From positions 1 to 57,508 of the forward strand of contig JAFSIV010000009.1 of assembly GCA_017439585.1 (NCBI GenBank): 57,508 nt of DNA, read 5' to 3'. A model generated the notes under the pieces. The model was not told where the DNA came from and ran no database searches. It saw only the letters and a list, made by a program, of their open reading frames with translations. Each line of letters begins with the position of its first letter. Within the stretch, counting starts at the first letter, position 1. Position numbers and translations under genes: made by a program. This DNA is from Clostridia bacterium (GTDB lineage: Bacteria; Bacillota; Clostridia; Oscillospirales; Acutalibacteraceae). This document shows positions 6,238-13,918 of this stretch, piece by piece.

Positions 6238-6440
6238 TGGACAATTGTTTGATTCGATTCTATAATGTGGGCAGAAATTACTACAAGTGATGTGTTCAAT
6301 GTTCGGTTTTTAGACCTCTTAAAAGCGTAGGAACTGCGCTTTATGTGGAAATGATGGGTCTTATCGGTGCGGGTAACAACCCAATGGTTGGTATGACTGT
6401 TGCATGTGCAGTTGCAGTTAACGAAGCGCTTAATAAGTAA
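6238..6440 (+). repeat. 203-bp module, copy 2 (promoter plus gene tail)
   Basis: The same length and order as 4940-5142. The promoter is TGGACA (6238-6243), 17 bases, TATAAT (6261-6266). The core GTGATGTGTTCAATGTTCGG stretch is identical in the two copies. The tail frame ends at TAA 6438-6440. Confidence 0.85.
6327..6440 (+). pseudogene. 3' tail of a GGGtGRT-like gene, copy 2
   Basis: It encodes VGTALYVEMMGLIGAGNN, then PMVGMTVACAVAVNEALNK. Of eight differences from copy 1 over 38 codons, seven are third-position silent changes. As in copy 1, no start codon with a ribosome site is present. It is a detached 3' gene end, probably left by integration or recombination at such a gene. Confidence 0.6.
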
Positions 6441-6460
6441 TTCTAATTGCATAAATTAAA

Positions 6461-6488
6461 GGCTTGGAGATTTCTCCAAGCCATTTTT
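6461..6488 (+). terminator. Intrinsic terminator after tail copy 2
   Basis: GGCTTGGAGA (6461-6470) pairs with TCTCCAAGCC (6473-6482), followed by ATTTTTT. It resembles the terminator after copy 1 (shared CTTGGAGA stem), so the repeated unit may extend into it. Confidence 0.88.
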
Positions 6489-6497
6489 TAATTTTAA

Positions 6498-6526
6498 TTG
6501 CAAAATGTGTAGATTTATTATATAAT
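6498..6526 (+). promoter_or_regulatory. Promoter of the DUF4349 lipoprotein gene
   Basis: TTGCAA (6498-6503), 17 bases, TATAAT (6521-6526), 24 bases upstream of the chosen start codon. Confidence 0.7.
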
Positions 6527-6550
6527 TAAACTATGAAAGGGTGTGTATTT

Positions 6551-7378
6551 ATGAAAAAAGTCATTACATTAGCTATTGGCATTATTCTTATTATTTCAAT
6601 GCTTTGCGGTTGTAGCGAAACCGCCTCTAAAAGTGATATTGCTTATGAAAACGAGGGAATTGTTTCTGATGAAGTTTTGCAAGATGAGGCTATTAATTCG
6701 CGCAAACTAATAAAAGAAATTTCTCTAACTGCCGAAACAAAAGATTATGATAATTATATTGATGGTATTCGAAAAAAAGTAGTTTCAAACGGCGGTTACA
6801 TAGAATCCTCGGACGAATCAAACAGTTCGGATTTCAGAACATTTACCGCTACCATTAGAATACCTGTCGGTAAAACCGACAATTTTACTGATTATGCTTC
6901 TGAAAATGCTACGATTCAGAGCCGAAGCGAAAGTGTGAAAGATGTAACCGAAGAATATGTGGATATTGAGGCTCGAATAAAGGTTTACAAAGCCGAAGAA
7001 GAAAGTCTCATTGAAATAATGAAACAGGCGGACAATATCACAGATTTGCTTGCTGTTAAAGAGCAACTAGCAGATTTAAGAGCAGAAATTGAATCATATA
7101 CCGCTCAGTTAAAGAGCTTAGAAAATAAAACAAGTTACAGTACCGTATCGCTAACCGTTTATGAAGTAGAACGCGAGGTTAAATCCGAAGGATATTGGAG
7201 CAATATTTGGAACAATATTATCAAAGGATTTAAAAATGTTGGAAAAATCATAACAACTTTATTCGCTTTTGCATTATCGTCTATTCCCTATTTAGTTATT
7301 CCTGCAATTATTACTTTAACAATAGTTATTACCGTACGAATTTTGATAAAAAAGAAAAGCTTAAACAAAAAGATATAA
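6551..7378 (+). CDS. DUF4349 lipoprotein with C-terminal membrane helix
   Basis: 275 residues from the ATG at 6551, eight bases after AAAGGGTG. The signal peptide ends in a lipobox (ISMLCGC). Residues 45-215 match the DUF4349 pattern: KLIKEISLTAETKDYDNYI, then RIPVGKTDNF, SRSESVKDVTEEYVDIEARI, a coiled-coil region (LLAVKEQLADLRAEIESYTAQLKSLE) and YSTVSLTVYEV. A C-terminal hydrophobic helix (about 240-265) ends in a Lys-rich tail. DUF4349 proteins are membrane-bound with an exposed coiled coil; their role is unknown, with envelope stress or exporter association proposed. It has its own promoter and terminator. Confidence 0.88.
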   Translation: MKKVITLAIGIILIISMLCGCSETASKSDIAYENEGIVSDEVLQDEAINSRKLIKEISLTAETKDYDNYIDGIRKKVVSNGGYIESSDESNSSDFRTFTATIRIPVGKTDNFTDYASENATIQSRSESVKDVTEEYVDIEARIKVYKAEEESLIEIMKQADNITDLLAVKEQLADLRAEIESYTAQLKSLENKTSYSTVSLTVYEVEREVKSEGYWSNIWNNIIKGFKNVGKIITTLFAFALSSIPYLVIPAIITLTIVITVRILIKKKSLNKKI

Positions 7379-7389
7379 TAAAAATTTAA

Positions 7390-7417
7390 GGACTTGGAAT
7401 TTTCCAAGTCCTTTTTA
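7390..7417 (+). terminator. Terminator after the DUF4349 gene
   Basis: GGACTTGG/CCAAGTCC (7390-7397 with 7404-7411), extended by AA/TT, then CTTTTTAT. It lies between convergent genes. Confidence 0.85.
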
Positions 7418-7627
7418 TCTTGTTTTAGGATTATCAGATAATCCTAAAATATAATCGCTTGAGGTTTTATAGAATTTTGCAAGAGCAACAACAAACCTTG
7501 TTGGTATTTCCCTTTTGCCTGTTTCGTAATTACTATATACCCTTTGGTCAATAGAAAGATAGGCGGCAACTTCTTTTTGAACTAAATCATGGTCTTCGCG
7601 TAAATCCTTTAATCTTGGATAATACAT
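7415..7627 (-). CDS. Xre-family transcriptional regulator
   Basis: A 70-residue HTH_3 protein: RLKDLREDHDLVQKEVAAYL, then IDQRVYSNYETGKREIPTRFVV, ALAKFYKTSSDYILGLSD. This is the complete fold of Cro/C1 regulators with the usual SDYILGL end. It lies 45 bases downstream of another small HTH gene on the same strand. The pair may be one operon controlling the divergent membrane-protein genes through the palindrome at 7938-7957. That target is an inference from position. Confidence 0.9.
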   Translation of the reverse strand: MYYPRLKDLREDHDLVQKEVAAYLSIDQRVYSNYETGKREIPTRFVVALAKFYKTSSDYILGLSDNPKTR

Positions 7628-7672
7628 AAAATCACCTAATATAATATAAAACTCTTAACAATTATTTGAAAA

Positions 7673-7873
7673 TCATTCTTCAACATATTTAATGATATCA
7701 GATACTTCACAATTCAAAATGCGACAAAAATCATCAATTTTCATCGTGCTAATACCATTGCCTTTTTTTATTCTATCAATAGTTGCACTACTAATATTAT
7801 ACTTATTTATTAATGTGTATGATGTAATGTTTTTCTTTTTTAATGTTTCCCAAAAAGGAGCATAACTGATCAA
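7673..7873 (-). CDS. Xre-family regulator, HTH_26 type
   Basis: 66 residues from a TTG at 7873, which lies eight bases after AAGGTGG and begins the family-like ISYAPFWETLKKKNITSYTL. The frame extends to an ATG at 7894 but that start overlaps the ribosome site. The helix-turn-helix is NKYNISSATIDRIKKGNGISTMKIDDFCRIL, followed by NCEVSDIIKYVEE. It is divergent from the 7967 gene; the shared spacer holds a perfect 20-bp palindrome inside the opposite promoter, a good candidate for its operator. Confidence 0.85.
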   Translation of the reverse strand: MISYAPFWETLKKKNITSYTLINKYNISSATIDRIKKGNGISTMKIDDFCRILNCEVSDIIKYVEE

Positions 7874-7931
7874 AAACAAAACCACCTTAAACATTATAGT
7901 TATATTATTAGCATAAAGTTAAAATTCTCTC

Positions 7932-7960
7932 TTGACAATAGTCATAATTATGACTATAAT
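7932..7960 (+). promoter_or_regulatory. Consensus promoter with a perfect 20-bp palindrome in the spacer
   Basis: TTGACA (7932-7937), 17 bases, TATAAT (7955-7960). Positions 7938-7957 form a perfect palindrome with half-site ATAGTCATAA. A repressor dimer there would block RNA polymerase. The downstream ATG is at 7967, the expected +1, so the transcript is probably leaderless. Confidence 0.85.
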
Positions 7961-7966
7961 ATTAGT

Positions 7967-8386
7967 ATGTTAAAGATTTCTGGAAATAAATTAGTCTTAA
8001 CTTTTGGATGCATTTTGTCAATTTGCACAGGTACATTAATATATGCGTTGTTTAGGGAGAATACATATATTTCTAATATAATTATGTGTTTCGTTGATTT
8101 AACTTTTTTGAAAAGCATATTTATATGCCTTGAAAATAGTTTTACAAAATACTATTTGCCTGATTTTTTATGGGCATTTAGTCTTTCTTGTGGACTCTGT
8201 GTTATATTAAATCCTAAAAAAAATATAGATGTATTTTTATATTCAGGAATATCTTTCTTTTTCGGTTTAATATATGAAATATTACAAATCTGCAAAGTGA
8301 TTAATGGAACAGGAGATATTATTGACATAGCGCTATATTTTCTGGCTTCTTTAACAGTAAGTTTAATTTCATTAAGGAGAGTTTAA
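7967..8386 (+). CDS. VanZ-like small membrane protein, probably leaderless mRNA
   Basis: 139 residues with four likely membrane helices (about 9-27, 34-52, 66-82 and 88-105, with a last hydrophobic stretch at 118-135). The motifs YLPDFLWAFSLSC, GLIYEILQICKVINGTGDIIDIALYFLA fit VanZ-like proteins, in which a helix pair is followed by a DxxD pattern. The exact role is not known; VanZ itself lowers teicoplanin binding. The ATG begins only six bases after the -10 hexamer and has no ribosome site. It is followed one base later by a DUF5067 gene, so the two form an operon under the palindrome-bearing promoter. Confidence 0.75.
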   Translation: MLKISGNKLVLTFGCILSICTGTLIYALFRENTYISNIIMCFVDLTFLKSIFICLENSFTKYYLPDFLWAFSLSCGLCVILNPKKNIDVFLYSGISFFFGLIYEILQICKVINGTGDIIDIALYFLASLTVSLISLRRV

Positions 8387-8387
8387 A

Positions 8388-8879
8388 ATGAAAAAAGTTA
8401 TCAGTTTGTTTTTGGCAATTTTATTAATTGGTGCTTATGGAATATTTGCACTTGGCAGTGGCGAATCAGAGACAGTTGAGCAAGGAAAAGGGACCGTACA
8501 ATCAGAAGAAAATAAGTCAAATTTAGGAGATTATAAGGTAGAAATACTAAGTTGCAGACTTGCAAAATCATTCGATGATAAATCAGTTGTTATTGTTAAA
8601 TATAATTTTACTAATTATAGTGAACAGCCAACCGCTTTCTTCACAGCTTTTGATACCATAGCATATCAAAATGATATTGGTCTAAATAATGCTTATATTT
8701 TAAAAGATAATGCTAATTATTCTGCTGATAATCAAACTAAAGAAATTAAAAAAGATGCAAATTTAGATGTTGAAGTCGCTTACGAACTTAATGATACAAC
8801 CACCGACATAGTAGTTGAGGTTGAAGAACTTTTCAGTTTTAGCGATAAAAAAATAACCAAAACTTTTTCGATAAAATAG
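8388..8879 (+). CDS. Secreted DUF5067 protein
   Basis: 163 residues with an AAGGAGAG site upstream. The N-terminal signal sequence KKVISLFLAILLIGAYGIFAL is followed by GSGES and a short acidic linker; there is no lipobox Cys. Residues 45-160 match DUF5067: YKVEILSCRLAKSFDDKSVV, VKYNFTNYSEQPTAFFTAF, YQNDIGLNNAYIL and a final VEVEELFSFS strand. DUF5067 is an immunoglobulin-like extracellular domain of Gram-positive bacteria with unknown ligand. It forms an operon with the VanZ-like gene. The stop codon is TAG, which shows that the host uses TAG as a normal stop. Confidence 0.88.
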   Translation: MKKVISLFLAILLIGAYGIFALGSGESETVEQGKGTVQSEENKSNLGDYKVEILSCRLAKSFDDKSVVIVKYNFTNYSEQPTAFFTAFDTIAYQNDIGLNNAYILKDNANYSADNQTKEIKKDANLDVEVAYELNDTTTDIVVEVEELFSFSDKKITKTFSIK

Positions 8880-8897
8880 AAAATTAAATAAAGCTAG

Positions 8898-8946
8898 AAA
8901 AACGGACACATAAATAGGTTGTAGCCCATTATGTGTCCGTTTTTAT
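8898..8946 (+). terminator. Intrinsic terminator
   Basis: A 14-bp stem, AACGGACACATAA with its complement TTATGTGTCCGTT (about 8900-8912 with 8929-8942), then TTTATTTTT. Confidence 0.93.
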
Positions 8947-8952
8947 TTTTAT

Positions 8953-8980
8953 TTGAAAAATCCCCAAATTATGATATAAT
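8953..8980 (+). promoter_or_regulatory. Promoter of the histidine phosphatase gene
   Basis: TTGAAA (8953-8958), 16 bases, TATAAT (8975-8980), 29 bases upstream of the ATG at 9010. Confidence 0.7.
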
Positions 8981-9009
8981 GTTATTATCATAAAATATGG
9001 AGAAAAAAT

Positions 9010-9741
9010 ATGAAAATGCTTATAATCCGCCATGGCGACCCGTACTACCCAACCGATTCATTAACCGAAAAAGGTCAGAGAGAGGTTAAACTTTTAGCTG
9101 AGAAATTGAAAAAGGAGAACATAACCGATATATATGTTTCCCCTCTCGGCAGAGCCAAGCTTACCGCAAAACCAACCGCCGAAATATTTGGTATTGAGCC
9201 TGTAGTGCTTGATTGGTTACAGGAATTTCCTGTTAAGCTAGGGTTTGAATACAATACTGATTTTTACAAAGAAATGAAATCTCCTTGGAATATGCCACCG
9301 GAAATCTGGGCTAATGATAACACACTCTATGATATAAATCAGTGGCAAAATAGTGAGGTTTTAAACGGTTGCGATGTTTATGATACATACGAGCGCATTT
9401 GCAAGGAATTTGATAGTTTAATCGCAAAACACGGATATATCCGCGAGGGTAATCTATTTAAGATTGAGGAAAATGCCAAAAAGGAAAAAACAATCGCGCT
9501 GTTTTGCCATTTTGGCGTTGGAACTTCTATTATTGCGCATATACTCAATATGCCATTAATTGCCGTATGGAACTCAATATTCCTTCCTCCCTCTTCGGTT
9601 ACCACAATTTATATGGAACAGCATATCGCCTCGCGCCCGATAGCGCATGGGATATTTGTTGGAATCGGCGATACTTCACATTTATATGCCGGCAACGAAC
9701 CGATTTCTTGCTCAGGACTTCACGCTAAAACTTTAAAATAA
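9010..9741 (+). CDS. Histidine phosphatase family protein (phosphoglycerate mutase-like)
   Basis: 243 residues, with a GGAGA site before the ATG. The N-terminal MKMLIIRHGD carries the catalytic Arg7-His8-Gly9, the phospho-acceptor motif. ITDIYVSPLGRAKLTAKPTA is the usual second Arg region, and a late FCHFGVG supplies the second catalytic His. Members remove phosphate from sugars, nucleotides or cofactors; the substrate cannot be read from sequence. The protein is longer than the minimal 200-residue enzyme, with an insertion around 75-110 (NMPPEIWANDNTLYDINQW). It has its own promoter and terminator, so it is a single-gene unit. Confidence 0.93.
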   Translation: MKMLIIRHGDPYYPTDSLTEKGQREVKLLAEKLKKENITDIYVSPLGRAKLTAKPTAEIFGIEPVVLDWLQEFPVKLGFEYNTDFYKEMKSPWNMPPEIWANDNTLYDINQWQNSEVLNGCDVYDTYERICKEFDSLIAKHGYIREGNLFKIEENAKKEKTIALFCHFGVGTSIIAHILNMPLIAVWNSIFLPPSSVTTIYMEQHIASRPIAHGIFVGIGDTSHLYAGNEPISCSGLHAKTLK

Positions 9742-9762
9742 TATATTGTTAAATTAAATTTT

Positions 9763-9792
9763 AAAGGACTTAGGTTTCCCTAAGTCCTTTAA
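9763..9792. terminator. Bidirectional terminator between convergent genes
   Basis: AAAGGACTTAGG (9763-9774) pairs with CCTAAGTCCTTT (9779-9790), flanked by A- and T-rich runs on both sides. Confidence 0.9.
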
Positions 9793-9795
9793 AAT

Positions 9796-11904
9796 TTATT
9801 TCTTTATTGCTTTAATACAATTATTATACTCTGCCAAAACCTGAGACTCATTAAGAGCGGTTTTATATAGCTTTGCACCAACAACGGTGAAATTACCTGT
9901 TTTACCAAAGTTTTCCTCAGGATTAGATGGGTTAATGCCGATACCCAAAACATCAAATCCTGCATTTCCTATATTAAATTCACCGTTACCAAATGAAGCA
10001 GATGACGAAAGAATTCCGTTCATATAAACTCGCATTTGATTTGATTTTTTATCGTATGTTGCAACAAGGTGAATTAAGCTGCCGTCACTCATAAAGGTAG
10101 GTCCTTCGTTCGGCCAGCGTCTTGCAGCGCAAACGAGATTTTGCCAAGGATTAGTTGCGGCGTTAATTGCAGTCGCACCCATTAATAATTGCAACTGACC
10201 TCTTTCACCATAATCTCGATAGCACAGCGATGCGCCGCCAACATTTAGATTACCAAACAATGTTGCGCCTAATTTAGAGCTAACATCATCTTCAAAATCT
10301 GCACCCTTATTAATTTGAAGGAATAATTCGAGCGTGCTGCCGTTCATTAGCCAATTTTTGTATTCGTCGGCAGTTTTAAAAGGCAGATTAACAAGCAATC
10401 CTTCATTATCGGCATCACCGTTAAAAGCTGTTAATTTATAGTCTTTATCATTATATTTAACGGTTGTTTCGCCGATAGTACCAGCAGGCATAGAGACAGT
10501 TAAATTACCAAGTTTATCATAAGCCTTACCGTCCTTAAAGCCCAAATCAAACCAAGCCTCAGGCACGCTTTTTGCCGCTTTAACCGTTTTAGGCTTCAAG
10601 GTTGGATAGGTAGGCATTTCGGTAGTCCAATCAGGAACGCGCTTTTGAATTTCTTTATCAGAGGGATTATAAGGCAAGCCAAAAGTTACATTATATTTAG
10701 CAAAATCAAGGAACTGACGAACATTTTTGCTCTTGATTAACCAATTATTTGCTGAATTGAATGTATAGTGCGTTTCATAAGCGGAATAAGAAACGGGCAA
10801 CACTGCATAGGTTGGGTCAACAGTTGAATAAAATTCAACCGTACCATTTTGACCATGGTGCGCCATTTGGAGAATATCACTCTTTAAATAATCACCAAAG
10901 CAATTACAAGCTCTTTCTTGACCCATAGTATGAACATCGCCGGTTATCATAATGGTTTGACCTTCAATTTCAATTCTGAAAATTAAAGAAGACTGATTAA
11001 CATCAGAAATTTTTCCGTCTTTATATGTATTCGGATATAAATCTTCAAGAGTGAATAAAACCTCAACAACCGCATTTCTAATATAATATCTATCACCAGT
11101 ATGAGGAATTATTGTTCCAACCTCAGAATAATAATTTTTCATACATTCTTCAAAATGGCCATAACCCCTATTAGATTCTGGGAAATTATAATAAAAATTC
11201 TCAATTATAACTTTATCATGGAAATCATCAGAGAAATAATTAAACATACCGATATGATCACTATGCGGATGGGTGAAAATCCATGCCGCAATAACAGGCT
11301 TTTCGGTATCCTTTGGCGACTGTTCTTTAAGAATATTTAAAAGTTTGTTAGAATCAACCGAGTCTTTATCTCCGCCACCGCCATCAATTATTATAAAACT
11401 TCCGTCATCAAGACGGATAACAATACCCATTCCTGAATAAGAAAGAACATTTTCACCTTTAATACCGGTAAACAAAGACTGCATATCTTTACTTTTATAC
11501 TTATTATCTTTTTCACGAGGATAAAGAGCGTTTCTTTTTTCAGAAACAACCTTTATCTCGTTATAAAAAGGTCTGTAACTTAAAGTTGCTATTGTGTTTT
11601 GGTTTTTAAGGGTTGCGAACTTGTTTTCACCAATCTGGTTACTCGCGTGCTCCATAAATCCAGCATCAATAAGAGTTTGATAATAAACATCAAATTCCTT
11701 AGCTTCACCGTTTATAATCTGAACATATTTATCATTTTCCACTAACTCATACAAAATAAAACCATCGCCCTCATACTGAGGAAGCTTATCGTGAGTTAAA
11801 GTAGAAAGCTTAGATTCTTTATGCTTTTCTGTGCACCCTGCAAAAGCGCTCACAATGAATACCAAACTCAAAATAGCTGCTAAGATTTTCTGAAATTTTT
11901 TCAT
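9796..11904 (-). CDS. Lipoprotein with metallo-beta-lactamase and LamG-like domains
   Basis: 702 residues. The signal peptide ends with a lipobox (SAFAGC), giving a surface lipoprotein. Residues 135-390 form a metallo-beta-lactamase fold: IDGGGG, the metal motif HPHSDHIG, GDVHTMGQE and a later MAHHGQNG. This arrangement resembles ComEC-type hydrolases, which act on DNA, nucleotides or phosphodiesters. Residues 465-700 form a jelly-roll LamG/concanavalin-like domain (ATYDKKSNQMRVYMNGILSS), usually for sugar or surface binding. The pairing suggests a cell-surface hydrolase tethered to its target, but the substrate is unknown. A second lipoprotein gene lies just upstream and may share a transcript. 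Confidence 0.88.
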   Translation of the reverse strand: MKKFQKILAAILSLVFIVSAFAGCTEKHKESKLSTLTHDKLPQYEGDGFILYELVENDKYVQIINGEAKEFDVYYQTLIDAGFMEHASNQIGENKFATLKNQNTIATLSYRPFYNEIKVVSEKRNALYPREKDNKYKSKDMQSLFTGIKGENVLSYSGMGIVIRLDDGSFIIIDGGGGDKDSVDSNKLLNILKEQSPKDTEKPVIAAWIFTHPHSDHIGMFNYFSDDFHDKVIIENFYYNFPESNRGYGHFEECMKNYYSEVGTIIPHTGDRYYIRNAVVEVLFTLEDLYPNTYKDGKISDVNQSSLIFRIEIEGQTIMITGDVHTMGQERACNCFGDYLKSDILQMAHHGQNGTVEFYSTVDPTYAVLPVSYSAYETHYTFNSANNWLIKSKNVRQFLDFAKYNVTFGLPYNPSDKEIQKRVPDWTTEMPTYPTLKPKTVKAAKSVPEAWFDLGFKDGKAYDKLGNLTVSMPAGTIGETTVKYNDKDYKLTAFNGDADNEGLLVNLPFKTADEYKNWLMNGSTLELFLQINKGADFEDDVSSKLGATLFGNLNVGGASLCYRDYGERGQLQLLMGATAINAATNPWQNLVCAARRWPNEGPTFMSDGSLIHLVATYDKKSNQMRVYMNGILSSSASFGNGEFNIGNAGFDVLGIGINPSNPEENFGKTGNFTVVGAKLYKTALNESQVLAEYNNCIKAIKK

Positions 11905-11929
11905 ATAAATTCCCTTTCTTTAAATAATT

Positions 11930-12310
11930 TTATGGATTACAAATTTTGCAAGCCTTATAACCTTTTAAAATCGCCTCAGATTTATCTTTTATATAGACTT
12001 TATTTGTTTCATTCATTTTAGAAACCGAATCGCAAGAAATCTTATGAAATACACCTGAGTTTTTATTAACGCAATATTGGTAATCAGAATTTTCCTTTGG
12101 AACATATTTATCAATTACGGTTACATCGTCGGCGGAAATTACAGTATCATCAATATTCCCTGATTTTCCGGTTCTATAACCATTAACCGAATTATCCCTA
12201 GGCAGATTTATAACAACCTTTTCCCTATTAATTCCGGCTTCATTTTTATTGCAACCAATAAAACAAAATGACAATAAAATAACAATCATTAAACTTAAAA
12301 GCTTTTTCAT
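11930..12310 (-). CDS. Small lipoprotein with Ada-type Cys4 domain
   Basis: About 126 residues from the ATG at 12310; a GTG six bases earlier is less likely. The signal peptide ends LLSFCFIGC, a lipobox. The C-terminal 50 residues read YQYCVNKNSGVFHKISCDSV then YKACKICNP, which is the spacing of the small zinc-binding domain found at the N-terminus of Ada and at the end of many secreted nucleases. The middle is a short linker. It may bind metal on the cell surface; no catalytic domain is present. It lies 25 bases upstream of the MBL/LamG lipoprotein gene, so a shared transcript is likely. Confidence 0.8.
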   Translation of the reverse strand: MKKLLSLMIVILLSFCFIGCNKNEAGINREKVVINLPRDNSVNGYRTGKSGNIDDTVISADDVTVIDKYVPKENSDYQYCVNKNSGVFHKISCDSVSKMNETNKVYIKDKSEAILKGYKACKICNP

Positions 12311-12410
12311 AAACACACCATTTCAAATCAACTGTTTTTTAGTATATCAAATTTTCTAGTTTATTGCAATATTTTTCGTGAAAATAATACTAAAAAATTA
12401 TGAAATTCTA

Positions 12411-12439
12411 TTGTAAATACACAAAAACCGTGTTATACT
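12411..12439 (+). promoter_or_regulatory. Promoter of the phoH-ybeY-era operon
   Basis: TTGTAA (12411-12416), 17 bases, TATACT (12434-12439), about 30 bases before the TTG start of phoH. Confidence 0.65.
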
Positions 12440-12470
12440 ATACTAAATAATTATATAGAGGTAAACGCAT

Positions 12471-13442
12471 TTGTTTGAACAAAATATTGATATTGAGCAA
12501 ATTGAAGTAATGATAACTCTTTTCGGCAATTTCGACCAAAATATAAAACGCATTGAAAAGCGCCACGAGGTTAGTATAACCTCTCACGGAAGTTGTGTGA
12601 AAATCAAAGGTGAAAAAGAAAATGTTGAAATGGCGGTTCGAACCGTTGAGGGACTAATTACTATGATTAAAAAAGGTGAACCGATTTCGGATAGTAATAT
12701 AGATTATGTTGCCTCGTTAGTTGAAGACAATGAGGATAATATGCTAAGCGAAATCACCGATTCTGACTGTATTTGCATAACTTCAAAGGGTAAACCTGTT
12801 AAACCTAAAACGTTAGGACAGAAAAAATATGTTGAGGCGATTAAAAATAATACCATAACTATCGGTGTTGGTCCTGCGGGAACCGGTAAAACCTATTTAG
12901 CAGTAGCTCTTGCGGTTAATGCTTTTAAGCAAAAACAGGTCAGCCGAATTATTTTAACTCGTCCTGCGGTTGAAGCGGGAGAAAGATTAGGTTTTTTGCC
13001 AGGTGATTTGCAACAAAAAATCGACCCGTATTTAAGACCGTTATACGATGCCCTTTTTGATATGCTCGGCGCAGAAAATTTCCAAAAATGCCAAGAGCGC
13101 GGTGATATCGAGGTTGCTCCCCTAGCCTATATGCGAGGCAGAACACTTGACGATAGTTTTATTATTCTAGACGAAGCGCAAAATACAACCTGCGAGCAAA
13201 TGAAAATGTTTTTAACCCGTTTAGGCTTCAATTCAAAAGCGGTTGTAACGGGAGATGTTACTCAGATAGATTTGCCTGACGGTAAACGCTCAGGCTTAAA
13301 GCAAGCGGTAAGCATATTAAAAAATATTGATGATATCGCTATTGCAAGACTTAGCGGTAAAGATGTCGTGAGACACAGATTAGTTCAAGAAATTATAAAA
13401 GCATACGAAAGGAATTCTGAAAAAAATGAGCGTAAAGGTTAA
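12471..13442 (+). CDS. phoH: PhoH family ATPase
   Basis: 323 residues, starting with TTG eight bases after AGAGGTAA. The N-terminal 110 residues form a KH-like region. The P-loop GPAGTGKT is at 134-141, followed by RPAVEAGERLGFLPGD and LDEAQNTT (Walker B), the signature order of PhoH ATPases. PhoH proteins are predicted RNA-associated ATPases or helicases and are regularly found next to ybeY, as here, where the genes overlap by 17 bases. It is the first gene of the phoH-ybeY-era run. Length and motifs are normal. Confidence 0.97.
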   Translation: MFEQNIDIEQIEVMITLFGNFDQNIKRIEKRHEVSITSHGSCVKIKGEKENVEMAVRTVEGLITMIKKGEPISDSNIDYVASLVEDNEDNMLSEITDSDCICITSKGKPVKPKTLGQKKYVEAIKNNTITIGVGPAGTGKTYLAVALAVNAFKQKQVSRIILTRPAVEAGERLGFLPGDLQQKIDPYLRPLYDALFDMLGAENFQKCQERGDIEVAPLAYMRGRTLDDSFIILDEAQNTTCEQMKMFLTRLGFNSKAVVTGDVTQIDLPDGKRSGLKQAVSILKNIDDIAIARLSGKDVVRHRLVQEIIKAYERNSEKNERKG

Positions 13443-13908
13443 TATTGTAACAAAATATAAGAATGTTAAAATTCCAACAGGCACTAAGCTTTTAATTAGA
13501 AAATCCTGCAATGCAACCTTAAAGCTTGAAGGTATCGAAGATTCAGCTGAGGTTGATGTTACATTAGTGGGCGATGATGAAATTAAAGAAATGAACACGC
13601 AGTTCAGAAATATTAATTCTGCAACCGATGTTCTCTCTTTCCCCTTAGGTGAAAACGGAAAATTTGACCGTAACCCTGAAACTAATGCTATAATGCTTGG
13701 CGATATAGTGATTTCTATCGACCATGCGTTAAAGCAAGCCAATTTATACGGCCACGGTATTGAACGGGAAATCGCATTTTTAACCGTTCATTCGATGCTG
13801 CATTTATTAGGTTATGACCATGAAAACGGCGGTCTTGAACAAATGACTATGCGCGAAAAAGAAGAAAATGTTTTAACAGCGCTAGGTCTTGCTATCAATA
13901 AAATTTAA
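13426..13908 (+). CDS. ybeY: Endoribonuclease YbeY (rRNA maturation factor)
   Basis: 160 residues. The zinc-binding HxxxHxxxxxH motif is at His122, His126 and His132 (VHSMLHLLGYDHENGG), and the upstream RNINSATDVLSFPLG block is the family hallmark. YbeY is a single-strand endoribonuclease needed for 16S rRNA 3'-end processing and ribosome quality control. It overlaps phoH by 17 bases and lies 10 bases before era. This order is conserved across Firmicutes, which supports the call strongly. Confidence 0.98.
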   Translation: MSVKVNIVTKYKNVKIPTGTKLLIRKSCNATLKLEGIEDSAEVDVTLVGDDEIKEMNTQFRNINSATDVLSFPLGENGKFDRNPETNAIMLGDIVISIDHALKQANLYGHGIEREIAFLTVHSMLHLLGYDHENGGLEQMTMREKEENVLTALGLAINKI

Positions 13909-13918
13909 GGAAATTTTT

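Noticed and set aside
6234-6452. Minus-strand open frame of 72 codons over module copy 2
   Set aside because: It is antisense to the promoter and gene tail and has no ribosome site; the plus-strand tail shows synonymous divergence, so that strand is the coding one.
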